Of a stretch of 64,000 nt of DNA, positions 46,235 to 55,634 are shown piece after piece (within the stretch, counting starts at the first letter, position 1; each line of letters starts with the position of its first letter). This stretch comes from Allobosea thiooxidans (GTDB taxonomy: Bacteria > Pseudomonadota > Alphaproteobacteria > Rhizobiales > Beijerinckiaceae). Made by a program: the position numbers and the translations under genes. The notes under the pieces are model-generated. The model worked only from the letters and a program-made list of their open reading frames with translations. It was not told the origin of the DNA and did not search any database. The stretch lies in NCBI RefSeq assembly GCF_900168195.1, contig NZ_FUYX01000011.1, positions 1 through 64,000 on the forward strand, in the 5' to 3' direction.

Positions 46235-46276
46235 GCAGGTTCTCGAAGGGGCTCTGAGAAAGGCTGGCGAACCGGT

Positions 46277-46786
46277 ATGCGCTGTCCCTATTGCGGCTCC
46301 CTCGACACGCAGGTGAAGGACTCCCGTCCCACCGACGACCATGCCTCGATCCGCCGCCGCCGCGTCTGCCCCGATTGCGGCGGCCGCTTCACCACCTTCG
46401 AGCGCGTCCAGCTGCGCGAATTGACGGTGGTCAAGCGCTCGGGCCGGCGTGCGCCCTTCGACCGTGACAAGCTCGAGACCTCGATCGCGCATGCGCTGCG
46501 CAAGCGTCCGGTCGCGCCGGAGCGCATCGAGCGCATGGTCAACGGCATCGTGCGACAGCTCGAAAGCTCGGGCGAGGCCGAAATCCCGAGCTCGACCATC
46601 GGCGAATTGGTGATGGAGGGGCTCAAGGGCCTCGACGACGTCGCCTATGTCCGCTTCGCCTCGGTCTACAAGAACTTCCGCGAGGCGAAGGACTTCGAGG
46701 AGCTTCTCGGCCAGCTCGGTGCCGGCGAGGAGGAGGTCGCTTCCGCCGCGGCTCTGCGCGACCGGTCCTCCCGCGACGATGACTGA
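46277..46786 (+). CDS. nrdR: transcriptional repressor NrdR
   Basis: 169 residues. Zinc ribbon C3, C6, C31, C34 (MRCPYCGS ... [13 protein letters not shown]), then an ATP-cone (about 49-139). It represses ribonucleotide reductase genes in response to ATP/dATP. It is followed by ribD with an 8-base overlap, so the two are co-translated; the order glyA-nrdR-ribD is common in alphaproteobacteria. Confidence 0.97.
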   Translation: MRCPYCGSLDTQVKDSRPTDDHASIRRRRVCPDCGGRFTTFERVQLRELTVVKRSGRRAPFDRDKLETSIAHALRKRPVAPERIERMVNGIVRQLESSGEAEIPSSTIGELVMEGLKGLDDVAYVRFASVYKNFREAKDFEELLGQLGAGEEEVASAAALRDRSSRDDD

Positions 46787-47909
46787 CCGCAGCGCGGTCG
46801 ACCGCGCCTTCATGCGCCAGGCGCTCGCCTATGGCGCCCGCGGATTGGGCACGACCGCGACCAACCCGTCCGTCGGCGCCATCATCACGCGCGACACGCC
46901 GGACGGCCCTGTGGTCGTCGCGCGCGGCCGTACCCAGCCCGGCGGCCGGCCGCATGGCGAGGCGCATGCCTTCTCGCGGGCGGGTGCGGCCTCGATGGGC
47001 GGCACGCTCTATGTCACGCTCGAACCCTGCTCGCATCGTTCGGTGCGCGGTGGCATCCCTTGCGTCGAGCATACCATCCTCTCGGGCGTGAAGCGTGTGG
47101 TCTCGGCGATGTCCGATCCCAACCCGTTCATCGCCGGGCTCGGCCATGCGCTGCTGCGCACGGCCGGCATCGAGGTCACAGTCGGCGTGCTGGAGGAGGA
47201 GGCGCGGCAGGCGCATCGCGGCTATCTCACGCGCATCACCCAGGGGCGGCCGATGGTGACCTTCAAGATCGCCCGCACCGCGGACGGCTATGCCGGCGGG
47301 CCCGGAGGCACGCCCATCGCCGTATCGAGCCCTGTCGCCGGCGGCTGGGTTCATCTCCAGCGCGCTCATCACGACGCGATCATGCTCGGCGTCAATTCCG
47401 TGCTCTCGGACGACCCGCAGCTCACCGTGCGCCTGCCCGGCCTGGCCGCGCGCTCGCCGATCCGCGTCATCCTCGACACCCATCTGCGCCTGCCGCTCGG
47501 TTCGAAGCTCGTGCGCTCGGCGCGCGAGGTGCCGGTCTGGGTCATCGCGGCCGAGACCGCTCCGGTGGAGCCCGAGCACGCCCTGGTCGCGGCCGGCGTC
47601 GAGGTCATGCGCGTCTCCCTGGCGCCGGACGGCCATCTCGACCTGCGCGAGGCGCTGACGCTGCTGGGCACGCGCGGCATCACCCGCGTCTTCTCGGAAG
47701 GCGGCCCGCGCATCGGCGAGAAGCTGGCCCTGGCCGGCCTCGCCGACGAGGTGATCGTCTCGACTTCGCCAAAAACGCTGGGGCAGCCCGGCGTCGTTGC
47801 CGTGCGCCCGGGGCTTGCCGGGCTGCTCGCCCAGCCCGATCTATACGCACTGGCCGAGGCCGGCATGATCGGCCACGACCATTTCGAACATTTCGTGAGG
47901 AGAGGCTGA
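46779..47909 (+). CDS. ribD: bifunctional riboflavin deaminase/reductase
   Basis: 376 residues from the ATG overlapping the nrdR stop. The deaminase half (1-150) has the zinc residues in HGEAHAF (usually HAE) and the [14 protein letters not shown] loop; the reductase half (about 155-376) has [27 protein letters not shown] and the late [21 protein letters not shown]. It performs two steps of riboflavin synthesis, deamination then ribosyl reduction. The zinc loop has 10 residues between its two cysteines, two more than the usual C-x8-C. The ribE start overlaps its stop by one base (TGATG). Confidence 0.95.
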   Translation: MTDRSAVDRAFMRQALAYGARGLGTTATNPSVGAIITRDTPDGPVVVARGRTQPGGRPHGEAHAFSRAGAASMGGTLYVTLEPCSHRSVRGGIPCVEHTILSGVKRVVSAMSDPNPFIAGLGHALLRTAGIEVTVGVLEEEARQAHRGYLTRITQGRPMVTFKIARTADGYAGGPGGTPIAVSSPVAGGWVHLQRAHHDAIMLGVNSVLSDDPQLTVRLPGLAARSPIRVILDTHLRLPLGSKLVRSAREVPVWVIAAETAPVEPEHALVAAGVEVMRVSLAPDGHLDLREALTLLGTRGITRVFSEGGPRIGEKLALAGLADEVIVSTSPKTLGQPGVVAVRPGLAGLLAQPDLYALAEAGMIGHDHFEHFVRRG

Positions 47910-48556
47910 TGTTCACCGGCATCGTCACCGCCATCGGCGAGGTCGTGGAGGCCGAGCGCAAGGGGCCGAATCTCAAGCGCCTCGCCATCGCTTGCCCCTA
48001 TGAGGCGGAAGGCATCGCCATCGGCGCTTCGATCTGCTGTGCCGGCATCTGCCTGACCGTCACCGCGCTGAAGCCGCGCACGGACGGCGCACCTGGCTGC
48101 ATCTTCCAGGTCGAGACGGCGGCCGAGACGCTGGCGAAGACGATCGCAGGCGACTGGGAGCCCGGCACCCGGATCAATCTGGAGCGCTCGCTCAAGGTCG
48201 GCGAGGAGCTTGGCGGCCACCTCGTCACCGGCCATGTCGACGGCGTCGCGCGCATCCTCAAGATCGATGCGATCGAGGCCGATCCGGACGAGCCCTGGGG
48301 CGCGACCGCCCGCTTCCACATCCGCGCGCCGCAGGGGCTGGCCCGTTTCATCGCGGCCAAGGGTTCGGTTTGCCTCGACGGCACCTCACTGACCGTCAAC
48401 ACCGTCGAGGACGACGTCTTCACCGTGCTGCTGATTCCGCACTCCTTCGCAGTGACCACCTGGGGGCAGCGCAAGGAAGGCGACCCCATTCATCTCGAGG
48501 TCGATCTGATGGCGCGTTACGCCGCACGGCTTGCGGAGGCGCGTCCGCAGGGATAG
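47909..48556 (+). CDS. ribE: riboflavin synthase, alpha subunit
   Basis: 215 residues, two similar lumazine-binding halves ([16 protein letters not shown] and GHVDGVARILKIDAIEADP). It dismutates two 6,7-dimethyl-8-ribityllumazine molecules into riboflavin. Conserved parts: CCAGICLTV, NLERSLKVGEELGGHLVTGHVDG and SVCLDGTSLTVN. Also called ribC in some species. It is coupled to ribD by a one-base overlap. Confidence 0.96.
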   Translation: MFTGIVTAIGEVVEAERKGPNLKRLAIACPYEAEGIAIGASICCAGICLTVTALKPRTDGAPGCIFQVETAAETLAKTIAGDWEPGTRINLERSLKVGEELGGHLVTGHVDGVARILKIDAIEADPDEPWGATARFHIRAPQGLARFIAAKGSVCLDGTSLTVNTVEDDVFTVLLIPHSFAVTTWGQRKEGDPIHLEVDLMARYAARLAEARPQG

Positions 48557-48579
48557 ACCGTGGCCAATCCATCAAGCGC

Positions 48580-48622
48580 GCCGTCATCCCGGGTCGAGTT
48601 CCGCTCGCTCCGGGATGACGGC
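48580..48622. repeat. perfect palindromic element between ribE and ribH
   Basis: Arms gccgtcatcccgg (48580-48592) and ccgggatgacggc (48610-48622), exact complements, with a 17-base loop. Confidence 0.8.
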
Positions 48623-48672
48623 GTGTTCTGCCTCGTGCTCCAATCGATCGTTTTGATTTAAGGACAAGAACC

Positions 48673-49182
48673 ATGGCCGGACCCCGGCAGACCTCGGCCG
48701 ACAAGGCCGCAACTCTTGCCGTCGAGCTCGACGGCGCCCGCGTCCTCGTCGTCGAGGCACGCTTCTACGACAAGCTCGCCGATGAACTCCTGGCCGGCGC
48801 GACCGCCGTGCTGGAAGAGGCGGGCTGCCGCGTCGACGTCGTCACCGTTCCCGGCGCGCTGGAAATCCCTTCCGCCATCGTCATCGGCCTGCGCGCCGCC
48901 GACGAGGCCGTCGATCCCTATGAGGCCGTCGTCGCGCTCGGCACCGTCATCCGCGGCGAGACCGGCCATTACGACATCGTCGCCGGCGAGAGCTCGCGCG
49001 CGCTGATGGATCTCTCCGTCGCCTTCGCCCTGCCGCTCGGCAACGGCATCCTGACCGTCGAGAACGAAGCGCAGGCCTGGGCTCGCGCCAACCGCTCCGA
49101 GATGGACAAGGGCGGCGGTGCGGCCGAAGCGGCGCTCGCCGTGCTGCGCTACAAGCGCTCCCTGGCGGAGAAATCTCAATGA
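48673..49182 (+). CDS. ribH: 6,7-dimethyl-8-ribityllumazine synthase
   Basis: 169 residues. It joins the RibA/RibD product with a four-carbon unit to make lumazine. The conserved core is [30 protein letters not shown] with the catalytic histidine, and [16 protein letters not shown]. It lies in ribD-ribE-ribH-nusB order, with a palindromic element between ribE and ribH, and its stop overlaps the nusB start (ATGA). Confidence 0.96.
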   Translation: MAGPRQTSADKAATLAVELDGARVLVVEARFYDKLADELLAGATAVLEEAGCRVDVVTVPGALEIPSAIVIGLRAADEAVDPYEAVVALGTVIRGETGHYDIVAGESSRALMDLSVAFALPLGNGILTVENEAQAWARANRSEMDKGGGAAEAALAVLRYKRSLAEKSQ

Positions 49183-49646
49183 GCCGGGCCGAGATGCGGC
49201 GCGGCGCGCGGCTCTCGGTCGTGCAGGCGCTCTACGAGATGGAAGTCGGCGGCCGTGGCGTCGTCGAGGCGATGGCCGAGTTCGAGGCCTTCTGGATCGG
49301 CAAGGAGGTCGAGGAGATCGAACTGCCGCGGGCCGAGCTCGCCTTCTTCCGTGACGTGCTCGGCGGCGTGGTCCGCGAGCAGCGCGTGGTGGACCGTACG
49401 GTCGATGATCTTCTCGCCAAGAACTGGCCGCTGAAGCGCGTCGAGGCCGTGGTGCGCGCGATCCTGCGCGCGGGCGCCTACGAGCTCGCCTTCCGCAAGG
49501 ACGTGCCGGCCCGTGCCGTGATCTCCGAATATGTCGCCGTCGCGCGTGCCTTCTATGACGGCGAGGAGATCGGCATGGTCAATGCCGTGCTCGACCGCAT
49601 GGCCCGCGATTTCCGCGCCGACGAGTTCGACGTTCCGGCGGCGTAG
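49179..49646 (+). CDS. nusB: transcription antitermination factor NusB
   Basis: 155 residues, all-helical. NusB works with NusE on boxA RNA in rRNA transcription. Family parts: [19 protein letters not shown] at the start and [56 protein letters not shown] in the second half. The ribH-nusB overlap is a common arrangement. Confidence 0.96.
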   Translation: MSRAEMRRGARLSVVQALYEMEVGGRGVVEAMAEFEAFWIGKEVEEIELPRAELAFFRDVLGGVVREQRVVDRTVDDLLAKNWPLKRVEAVVRAILRAGAYELAFRKDVPARAVISEYVAVARAFYDGEEIGMVNAVLDRMARDFRADEFDVPAA

Positions 49647-49675
49647 CCTGGTATGACGAACGGCTCGATGTTTCG

Positions 49676-49794
49676 AGCCCTCATCCTGAGGAGCAGCCCA
49701 AGGCTGCGTCTCGATGGATGTTCCAGATTGCTCCGGGTTCGTCTTCTGGAGCATCCTTCGAGACGCCGCTGCGCGGCTCCTCAGGATGAGGGCT
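49676..49794. repeat. palindromic intergenic element, family A copy 4
   Basis: Starts agccctcatcctgaggagc, contains gcgtctcgatggatg, catccttcgagacgcc, and ends gcggctcctcaggatgagggct. It separates nusB from thiL. Confidence 0.9.
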
Positions 49795-49824
49795 GCGCAG
49801 ACGGGCCTGCAGCTTCGGACGATC

Positions 49825-50823
49825 ATGAGCAGCCAAATCCCACGCCCCGGCGAGTTCGAGCTGATCGCCCGCCATTTCGCGCCGATCGCCGGGCCAGGCG
49901 GCCTCGATCTTCTCGACGATGCCGGGCTGCTGCGCCCCGGCCGCGGCTATGAGCTGGTCGTCACGGCCGATGCGCTCGTCGCCGGCGTCCACTTCTTCCC
50001 CGATGATCCGCCAGACGCGATCGGCTGGAAGGCTCTGGCGGTCAATCTCTCCGATCTCGCGGCCAAGGGGGCCAGGCCAGAAGGCTTCGTGCTGACGCTC
50101 GCCCTGCCGCACGGCTGGACCGAAGCCTGGCTCGCCGGCTTTGTCGCCGGCCTTGGCCGCATGGCCGAAGAGGCGCGATGCCCGCTGATCGGCGGCGACA
50201 CGGTCTCGACCGCCGGGCCGCTCACCCTGTCGATAACCGCCTTCGGCACGGTTCCGGCGGGACGGATGGTCCGCCGCGCTGGCGCCAGGCCGGGCGATGT
50301 CGTGCTCGTGTCCGGCAGCATCGGCGATGGCGCGCTCGGCCTGAAGGCGCATGGTCCGGACAAGCCGGGCTGGGTCGCTTCGCTCGCTCTCGAACAGCGC
50401 GCTTTCCTCGCCGATCGCTACCTGCATCCGCAGCCGCGCCATGCCCTCGCCGAAGCGCTGCAACGCCACGCCTCGGCCGCGATGGACGTCTCCGACGGGC
50501 TCGTCGGCGATCTCGCCAAGCTGCTGAAAGCCTCTGGCGTCGGGGCCGAGATCGACCTCGATTCAGTCCCGCTCTCGCCGGCGGCCCGCGCGGCGCTCAT
50601 GGCCGATCCTGCACTGGCGGAACTGGCCTGGACGGGTGGAGACGACTACGAAATTCTCTGCACGGCTTCGGAAAGGGAATATCCTGCTCTTATTGCGGCT
50701 GCGGAGGGAAGTATGCTTCCGCTGACGCCGATCGGGCGGGTCACGGCCGAGGCCGGCGTGGTGACATATCGCGAGCAAGGTCGCCTGCGCAGCTTCGCGC
50801 AGGGCTCCTTCTCGCATTTTTGA
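49825..50823 (+). CDS. thiL: thiamine-monophosphate kinase
   Basis: 332 residues from MSSQIPRPGEF. It phosphorylates thiamine monophosphate to the diphosphate, the active cofactor. PurM-like fold: LDDAGLL, VVTADALVAGVHFFPDDPPDAIGWKALAVNLSDLAAKGA, IGGDTVSTAGPLTLSITAFG, AAMDVSDGLVGDLAKLLKASGVGAEIDLDSVPL and WTGGDDYEILCT. It ends the tight glyA-to-thiL run; nusB-thiL is a frequent pairing. Confidence 0.95.
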   Translation: MSSQIPRPGEFELIARHFAPIAGPGGLDLLDDAGLLRPGRGYELVVTADALVAGVHFFPDDPPDAIGWKALAVNLSDLAAKGARPEGFVLTLALPHGWTEAWLAGFVAGLGRMAEEARCPLIGGDTVSTAGPLTLSITAFGTVPAGRMVRRAGARPGDVVLVSGSIGDGALGLKAHGPDKPGWVASLALEQRAFLADRYLHPQPRHALAEALQRHASAAMDVSDGLVGDLAKLLKASGVGAEIDLDSVPLSPAARAALMADPALAELAWTGGDDYEILCTASEREYPALIAAAEGSMLPLTPIGRVTAEAGVVTYREQGRLRSFAQGSFSHF

Positions 50824-50860
50824 CAGCGGTTCGTCCCGGCGGCCGCGAGGCGGCATTGTA

Positions 50861-52063
50861 ATGAACCAGCATGTTCCGGTCCTCGATGGCGACAGGCTCG
50901 CGAAGCGCAACGCGCTGGTCCTTGCCGGGGCGCAGGCACTCGGCGGCGCCAATCCGGCGATCATCGTCTCGCTCGGCGGCATCGTCGGCGCCCAGCTCGT
51001 CGCCGACCAGGCTTTCGCGACGGTGCCGGTCAGCCTGCTGCAGCTCGGCATCGCCTGCGGGGTGATCCCGGCGGCCATGGTGATGCGCCGGCTCGGGCGG
51101 CGCAGCGGCTATCTGATCGGTGCGCTCATCGGCGCCGCCGGCGCGAGCCTCGCGGCGGGAGGCGTCTCGCTCAGGCTGTTCTGGCTGTTCTGCATCGGCA
51201 CCTTCGTCTGCGGTCTCTACGGCTCCTTCGTGCAGAGCTATCGCTTCGCCGCGGCGGACACCGCCAGCGACGACTTCAAGCCGCGCGCGATTTCCTGGGT
51301 GATGATCGGCGGTCTCGCCGCGGGCGTCATCGGGCCGCAATCGGTCTACTGGACGCGCGATCTGACACCGGCCGCACCTTTCGCCGCGAGCTTCCTCGCG
51401 CAGGGCGTGCTGGCGCTGCTGGCGATCGGCATCGTCGCGCAGCTGCGCGCGCCGCGGATGGCGGCGGTTCGCTCCGGCGGCGGCCGCCCGCTCGGCGAGA
51501 TCATGCGCCAGCCGAAATTCATCGCCTCGGTCACAGCCTCGCTGGTCGCCTATGGCCTGATGAGCTTCGTCATGACGGCGGCGCCGATGGCGATGGTCGC
51601 CTGTGGTCACACGGTCGGCGACGCGGCGCTCGGCATCCAGTGGCATGTGCTCTCGATGTTCGGGCCGAGCTTCTTCACTGGCCGCCTGATCGCCCGCTTC
51701 GGCAAGGGCAAGGTCACCGCCGCCGGGCTGATCCTGACGGCGCTCGCCGCCGTCGTCGGCCTCACCGGCCTCAGCGTCGGTCATTTCTGGCTGGCCCTGA
51801 TCCTGCTCGGCATCGGCTGGAACTTCGGCTTCATCGGCGCGACTGCGCTGGTGACGGAGTGCTACCGGCCGGAGGAGCGGGTGAAAGTGCAGGCCGCCAA
51901 CGACTTCCTCGTCTTCGGCTCGGTCGCCATTGCCTCCTTCTCCTCGGGCGGCCTGCTCAGCCATGGCGGCTGGGACGCCGTGAACTGGCTGGTCTTCCCG
52001 CCGGTCGCGCTTGCGCTCGCGCTCGTGGCCTGGCAGCGCTTCCAGCGGCCCGCCATCGGCTGA
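50861..52063 (+). CDS. MFS transporter, YdeD/YceJ-like group
   Basis: 400 residues with twelve membrane segments. The GIACGVIPAAMVMRRLGRRSGYLIGALIGAAGASLAAG stretch carries the loop-2 motif of the major facilitator family, and MFGPSFFTGRLIARFGKGKVTAAGLILTAL is the matching loop in the second half. The cargo is not visible. The next gene is a ureidoglycine aminohydrolase 47 bases downstream, so transport of an allantoin-derived or amino compound is possible but only a guess. Confidence 0.88.
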   Translation: MNQHVPVLDGDRLAKRNALVLAGAQALGGANPAIIVSLGGIVGAQLVADQAFATVPVSLLQLGIACGVIPAAMVMRRLGRRSGYLIGALIGAAGASLAAGGVSLRLFWLFCIGTFVCGLYGSFVQSYRFAAADTASDDFKPRAISWVMIGGLAAGVIGPQSVYWTRDLTPAAPFAASFLAQGVLALLAIGIVAQLRAPRMAAVRSGGGRPLGEIMRQPKFIASVTASLVAYGLMSFVMTAAPMAMVACGHTVGDAALGIQWHVLSMFGPSFFTGRLIARFGKGKVTAAGLILTALAAVVGLTGLSVGHFWLALILLGIGWNFGFIGATALVTECYRPEERVKVQAANDFLVFGSVAIASFSSGGLLSHGGWDAVNWLVFPPVALALALVAWQRFQRPAIG

Positions 52064-52110
52064 GCCTTCCGGCCTTCGCTTTCCCCCTTTCCCAATCCTG
52101 GAGGACAGGA

Positions 52111-52911
52111 ATGACCAACCGCGCTTTCCCCGCAGCCACCGGCCATGTGCCGCCGGGGGCGATCGGCCATAATCGCGGGGTGGTGCGGTCCAACTACGCC
52201 TTCATGCCGCCGGAGGGTGTGCTGGTGAGCCGCCTGCCGCACTATCGCGACACGATCGTGCGCGTGCTGGCGGCGCCGGTCCTCGGTGCGGCCTTCGCGC
52301 AGTATGTCCTCGAGATCGCGCCCGGCGGCGGCACGCCGGCGCCGTTCAGCGAGGAGGGCGTCCAGCACTTCTTCTACGTCCTGTCCGGTGAGGTCGCCTT
52401 CGGAATGGCGGGAGCAGCGGCGCAGGCGATGACGCCCGGCGGCTTCGCTTACCTGCCGCCGGCCACGCCCTTCACCCTTCGGAACGAGAGCGGCGCGCCC
52501 GCCCGCGTGCTCGCGCTGCGCAAGCGCTACGAGGCGGCCCCCGGCCTCGCCATGCCCGAGCCGATCCTGTCGCATCGCGATGCCGTGCCGATGACGAATC
52601 ACACCGGCATGGAAGGGCGCGGCTTCCAGTTCCTGCTGCCCTATGGCGATATGCGCTTCGACTTCGAGATGAACCTGATGTGGTTCAAGCCGGGCGTCTG
52701 CTTCCCGGCGGTCGAGACCCATGTGATGGAACACGGCCTCTACATGCTGGAAGGGCAGGGGCTCTATCTCCTCGGCGCCGACTGGCACGAGATCTGGGAG
52801 CGCGATTTCATCTGGATGGGCGGCTATTGCCCGCAGCAGTTCTACCCGACGGGCTACGGAGACGCCTGCTACCTGCTCTACAAGAACGTCAACCGCGACT
52901 TCGCTCTCTGA
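52111..52911 (+). CDS. allE: (S)-ureidoglycine aminohydrolase
   Basis: 266 residues from MTNRAFP, with a ggaggacagga site. Bicupin fold: first cupin at about 80-140 (PFSEEGVQHFFYVLSGEVAFGMAG ... FAYLPPATPFTLRN), second at about 180-250 (DFEMNLMWFKPGVCFPAVETHVMEHGLYMLEGQGLYLLGADWHEIWERDFIWMGGYCPQQFYPTGYGD). The metal-binding E/H residues and the CPQQFYPTG region are those of AllE, which releases ammonia from ureidoglycine in purine breakdown. The neighbouring MFS transporter may be its partner. It is followed by a terminator. Confidence 0.92.
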   Translation: MTNRAFPAATGHVPPGAIGHNRGVVRSNYAFMPPEGVLVSRLPHYRDTIVRVLAAPVLGAAFAQYVLEIAPGGGTPAPFSEEGVQHFFYVLSGEVAFGMAGAAAQAMTPGGFAYLPPATPFTLRNESGAPARVLALRKRYEAAPGLAMPEPILSHRDAVPMTNHTGMEGRGFQFLLPYGDMRFDFEMNLMWFKPGVCFPAVETHVMEHGLYMLEGQGLYLLGADWHEIWERDFIWMGGYCPQQFYPTGYGDACYLLYKNVNRDFAL

Positions 52912-53015
52912 CCCTGCGGAAGGTCATGGCTGACATTTTGCGGGATTTGTAAGCGCGCCGTTTGCGCTCCTCGCCGAAACTTGCCACAAATTCGCCTGAC
53001 ACTGGCGACGCGGAG

Positions 53016-53046
53016 CGGGCCTTGTAGTCTTCAGGGCCCGTTTTTT
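53016..53046 (+). terminator. rho-independent terminator after allE
   Basis: Stem cgggcc / ggcccg with a 13-base loop and a run of six T. Confidence 0.75.
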
Positions 53047-53124
53047 CGTTGCCTGACGTCCAACGCTGCAAATGAGGAGCGACAGCGCTCCCGCCGGCTG
53101 CAAGCTCTAGGGTCAGGATAACGA

Positions 53125-55281
53125 ATGTCAGCTCTGCTTCTCATCATCATATTGAGTGCGCTGTCGATAGCCTACGGCATCTGGGCCTATGGCGACGTCA
53201 TGAAGCGCGATGCCGGCAACCAGCGCATGCAGGAGATTTCCGGCGCGGTCGCCGAAGGCGCGCAGGCCTATCTGAAGCGCCAGTACATGACCATTTCCAT
53301 GGTCGGCATCGTGCTTTTCGTCGTGCTCGCCTGGCTGCTCGGCAAATGGGTGGCGCTCGGCTTCCTGATCGGGGCGATGCTCTCGGGCGCTGCCGGCTTC
53401 ATCGGCATGAACGTCTCGGTGCGCGCCAATGTCCGCACCGCCCAGGCGGCGATGAAGTCCCTCGGCGAGGGGCTCGACGTGGCCTTCAAGGCGGGCGCCG
53501 TCACCGGCCTGCTGGTCGCGGGCCTCGCGCTGCTCGGCGTGGCGGTCTATTACGGCGTCCTGACCTCCTGGCTCGGCTTCGAGCCTTCCAGCCGCACGGT
53601 GATCGATTCGCTGGTGGCGCTGGGCTTCGGAGCCTCGCTGATCTCGATCTTCGCCCGTCTCGGCGGCGGCATCTTCACCAAGGGCGCCGATGTCGGCGCA
53701 GATCTCGTCGGCAAGGTCGAGGCCGGCATTCCCGAGGACGATCCGCGCAACCCGGCGACGATCGCCGACAATGTCGGCGACAATGTCGGTGACTGCGCCG
53801 GCATGGCGGCCGACCTGTTCGAGACCTATGCGGTGACGCTGGTCGCGACCATGGTGCTCGCCGCCATCTTCTTCGCCGGCCAGCCGGTGCTGGGCACGAT
53901 GATGCTCTATCCGATGGCGATCGGCGCGGCCTGCATCGTCACCTCGATCATCGGCACCTTCTTCGTGAAGCTCGGTGCCAACCAGTCGATCATGGGGGCG
54001 CTCTACAAGGGCTTCATCGGCGCCGGCGTGCTCTCGGTCGGGGCGATCGCGGTGGTGAACTACACCATGTTCGGTGGCTTCTCCGCTTCCTTCACCACGG
54101 TGCAGAACGTCACCTTCACCTCGGGCGGGCTCTTCGCCTGCGCGCTGGTCGGCCTCTCGGTGACGCTGCTCATCGTCGTCATCACCGAATACTACACGGG
54201 CACCGGCAAGCGCCCGGTGGTCTCGATCGCCCAGGCCTCCGTCACGGGGCACGGCACCAACGTCATCCAGGGCCTCGCGGTTTCGCTGGAATCGACGGCG
54301 CTGCCGACGATCGTGATCGTCGCGGGCATCATCGTCGCCTACAGCCTCGCCGGCCTGTTCGGCATCGCCATCGCCACCACCGCCATGCTGGCGCTGGCCG
54401 GTGTCGTGGTGGCGCTCGACGCCTTCGGCCCGGTGACGGACAATGCCGGCGGCATCGCCGAGATGGCGGGGCTGCCCAAGGAGGTGCGCCAGTCCACCGA
54501 TGCGCTCGATGCGGTCGGCAACACCACCAAGGCGATCACCAAGGGCTATGCGATCGGCTCCGCCGGCCTCGGCGCGCTGGTGCTCTTCGCGGCCTATACC
54601 TCGGACCTGAACTTCTTCATCGCCGAGGCCAACAAGGCGGGCTCGACCACCTTCCAGTACTTCAAGGGCGTCACCGTCGATTTCACGCTCTCCAACCCCT
54701 ATGTCGTCGTCGGCCTCCTGCTCGGCGGCCTCATTCCGTTCCTCTTCGGCGGCATGGGCATGACGGCGGTCGGGCGTGCGGCGGGCTCGGTGGTCGAGGA
54801 GGTGCGCAGGCAGTTCCGCGAGAAGCCCGGCATCATGGAAGGCAAGGACCGGCCCGATTACGGCCGCGCCGTCGACATGCTGACGCGCGCCGCGATCAGG
54901 GAAATGGTCGTTCCCTCGCTCCTGCCGGTGCTGGCGCCGATCGTGACCTATTTCGTGATCAACGCCATCGCCGGTCGCAACCAGGCCTTCGCGGCGGTGG
55001 GGGCAATGCTGCTGGGTGTCATCGTCACCGGCATCTTCGTCGCCATCTCGATGACCTCAGGCGGCGGCGCCTGGGACAACGCCAAGAAGAGCTTCGAGGA
55101 TGGCTTCGTCGACAAGGACGGCGTGCGTCACCTCAAGGGCTCGGAGGCGCACAAGGCCTCGGTGACCGGCGACACCGTCGGCGACCCCTACAAGGACACG
55201 GCGGGCCCCGCCGTGAACCCGGCGATCAAGATCACCAACATCATCGCCCTGCTGCTTCTGGCGATCCTGGCGCATTCCTGA
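53125..55281 (+). CDS. hppA: proton-translocating membrane pyrophosphatase
   Basis: 718 residues with about 15-16 membrane segments. It couples pyrophosphate hydrolysis to proton export. The catalytic loop [35 protein letters not shown] is at about 192-226, and a second acidic set is in [17 protein letters not shown] near 430. The residue K469 in GNTTKAI is the mark of potassium-independent enzymes; potassium-dependent ones have alanine there. A gene of this kind is common in alphaproteobacteria. It has its own terminator. Confidence 0.97.
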   Translation: MSALLLIIILSALSIAYGIWAYGDVMKRDAGNQRMQEISGAVAEGAQAYLKRQYMTISMVGIVLFVVLAWLLGKWVALGFLIGAMLSGAAGFIGMNVSVRANVRTAQAAMKSLGEGLDVAFKAGAVTGLLVAGLALLGVAVYYGVLTSWLGFEPSSRTVIDSLVALGFGASLISIFARLGGGIFTKGADVGADLVGKVEAGIPEDDPRNPATIADNVGDNVGDCAGMAADLFETYAVTLVATMVLAAIFFAGQPVLGTMMLYPMAIGAACIVTSIIGTFFVKLGANQSIMGALYKGFIGAGVLSVGAIAVVNYTMFGGFSASFTTVQNVTFTSGGLFACALVGLSVTLLIVVITEYYTGTGKRPVVSIAQASVTGHGTNVIQGLAVSLESTALPTIVIVAGIIVAYSLAGLFGIAIATTAMLALAGVVVALDAFGPVTDNAGGIAEMAGLPKEVRQSTDALDAVGNTTKAITKGYAIGSAGLGALVLFAAYTSDLNFFIAEANKAGSTTFQYFKGVTVDFTLSNPYVVVGLLLGGLIPFLFGGMGMTAVGRAAGSVVEEVRRQFREKPGIMEGKDRPDYGRAVDMLTRAAIREMVVPSLLPVLAPIVTYFVINAIAGRNQAFAAVGAMLLGVIVTGIFVAISMTSGGGAWDNAKKSFEDGFVDKDGVRHLKGSEAHKASVTGDTVGDPYKDTAGPAVNPAIKITNIIALLLLAILAHS

Positions 55282-55306
55282 TCGCAGGTTCGACCTGAAC
55301 AACACC

Positions 55307-55336
55307 AACCCGCGGCGAAAGCCGCGGGTTCTTCTT
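55307..55336 (+). terminator. rho-independent terminator after hppA
   Basis: Perfect 10-bp stem aacccgcggc / gccgcgggtt with a gaaa loop, followed by cttcttt. Confidence 0.88.
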
Positions 55337-55356
55337 TGGCCAGTAGGTGGGCAGGC

Positions 55357-55453
55357 CGTCATTGCGAGGAGCGAAGCGACGAAGCAATCCAGGGGCGGCA
55401 GAGCTGAACGGTTCCACCAGTCCCCCTGGATCGCTTCGCTGCGCTCGCAACGA
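55357..55453. repeat. palindromic intergenic element, cgtcattgcgaggagcgaag type
   Basis: Starts cgtcattgcgaggagcgaag, then caatccagggg, and ends cccctggatcgcttcgctgc followed by gctcgcaacgac. Ends complementary with few mismatches. The cgtcattgcgaggagcgaag form is widespread in bacterial genomes. Confidence 0.85.
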
Positions 55454-55634
55454 CAGCGCCCGCCTCGGAGCAAATGCGGCGGAAACCCCGGGCGGACCAA
55501 CGGCTTGCCGCTCCGGCTTGAATCACTTTGGCAAGTTCTTGAATCAAGCTGGGAAGCTACGGCCGGCCCCGTAGCGTTCTCGCATGCGTCGGCGCTCTTC
55601 CGCTGGCATGGTCCCGCCGAACCGAGGAGAGGCC

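Noticed and set aside
46235..46778. FMN riboswitch upstream of the riboflavin genes
   Set aside because: ribD overlaps nrdR and there is no leader with an RFN-type fold; the genes are expressed as part of the glyA run.
49647..49824. TPP riboswitch upstream of thiL
   Set aside because: The space is filled by a family A palindrome; no conserved TPP riboswitch core is present.
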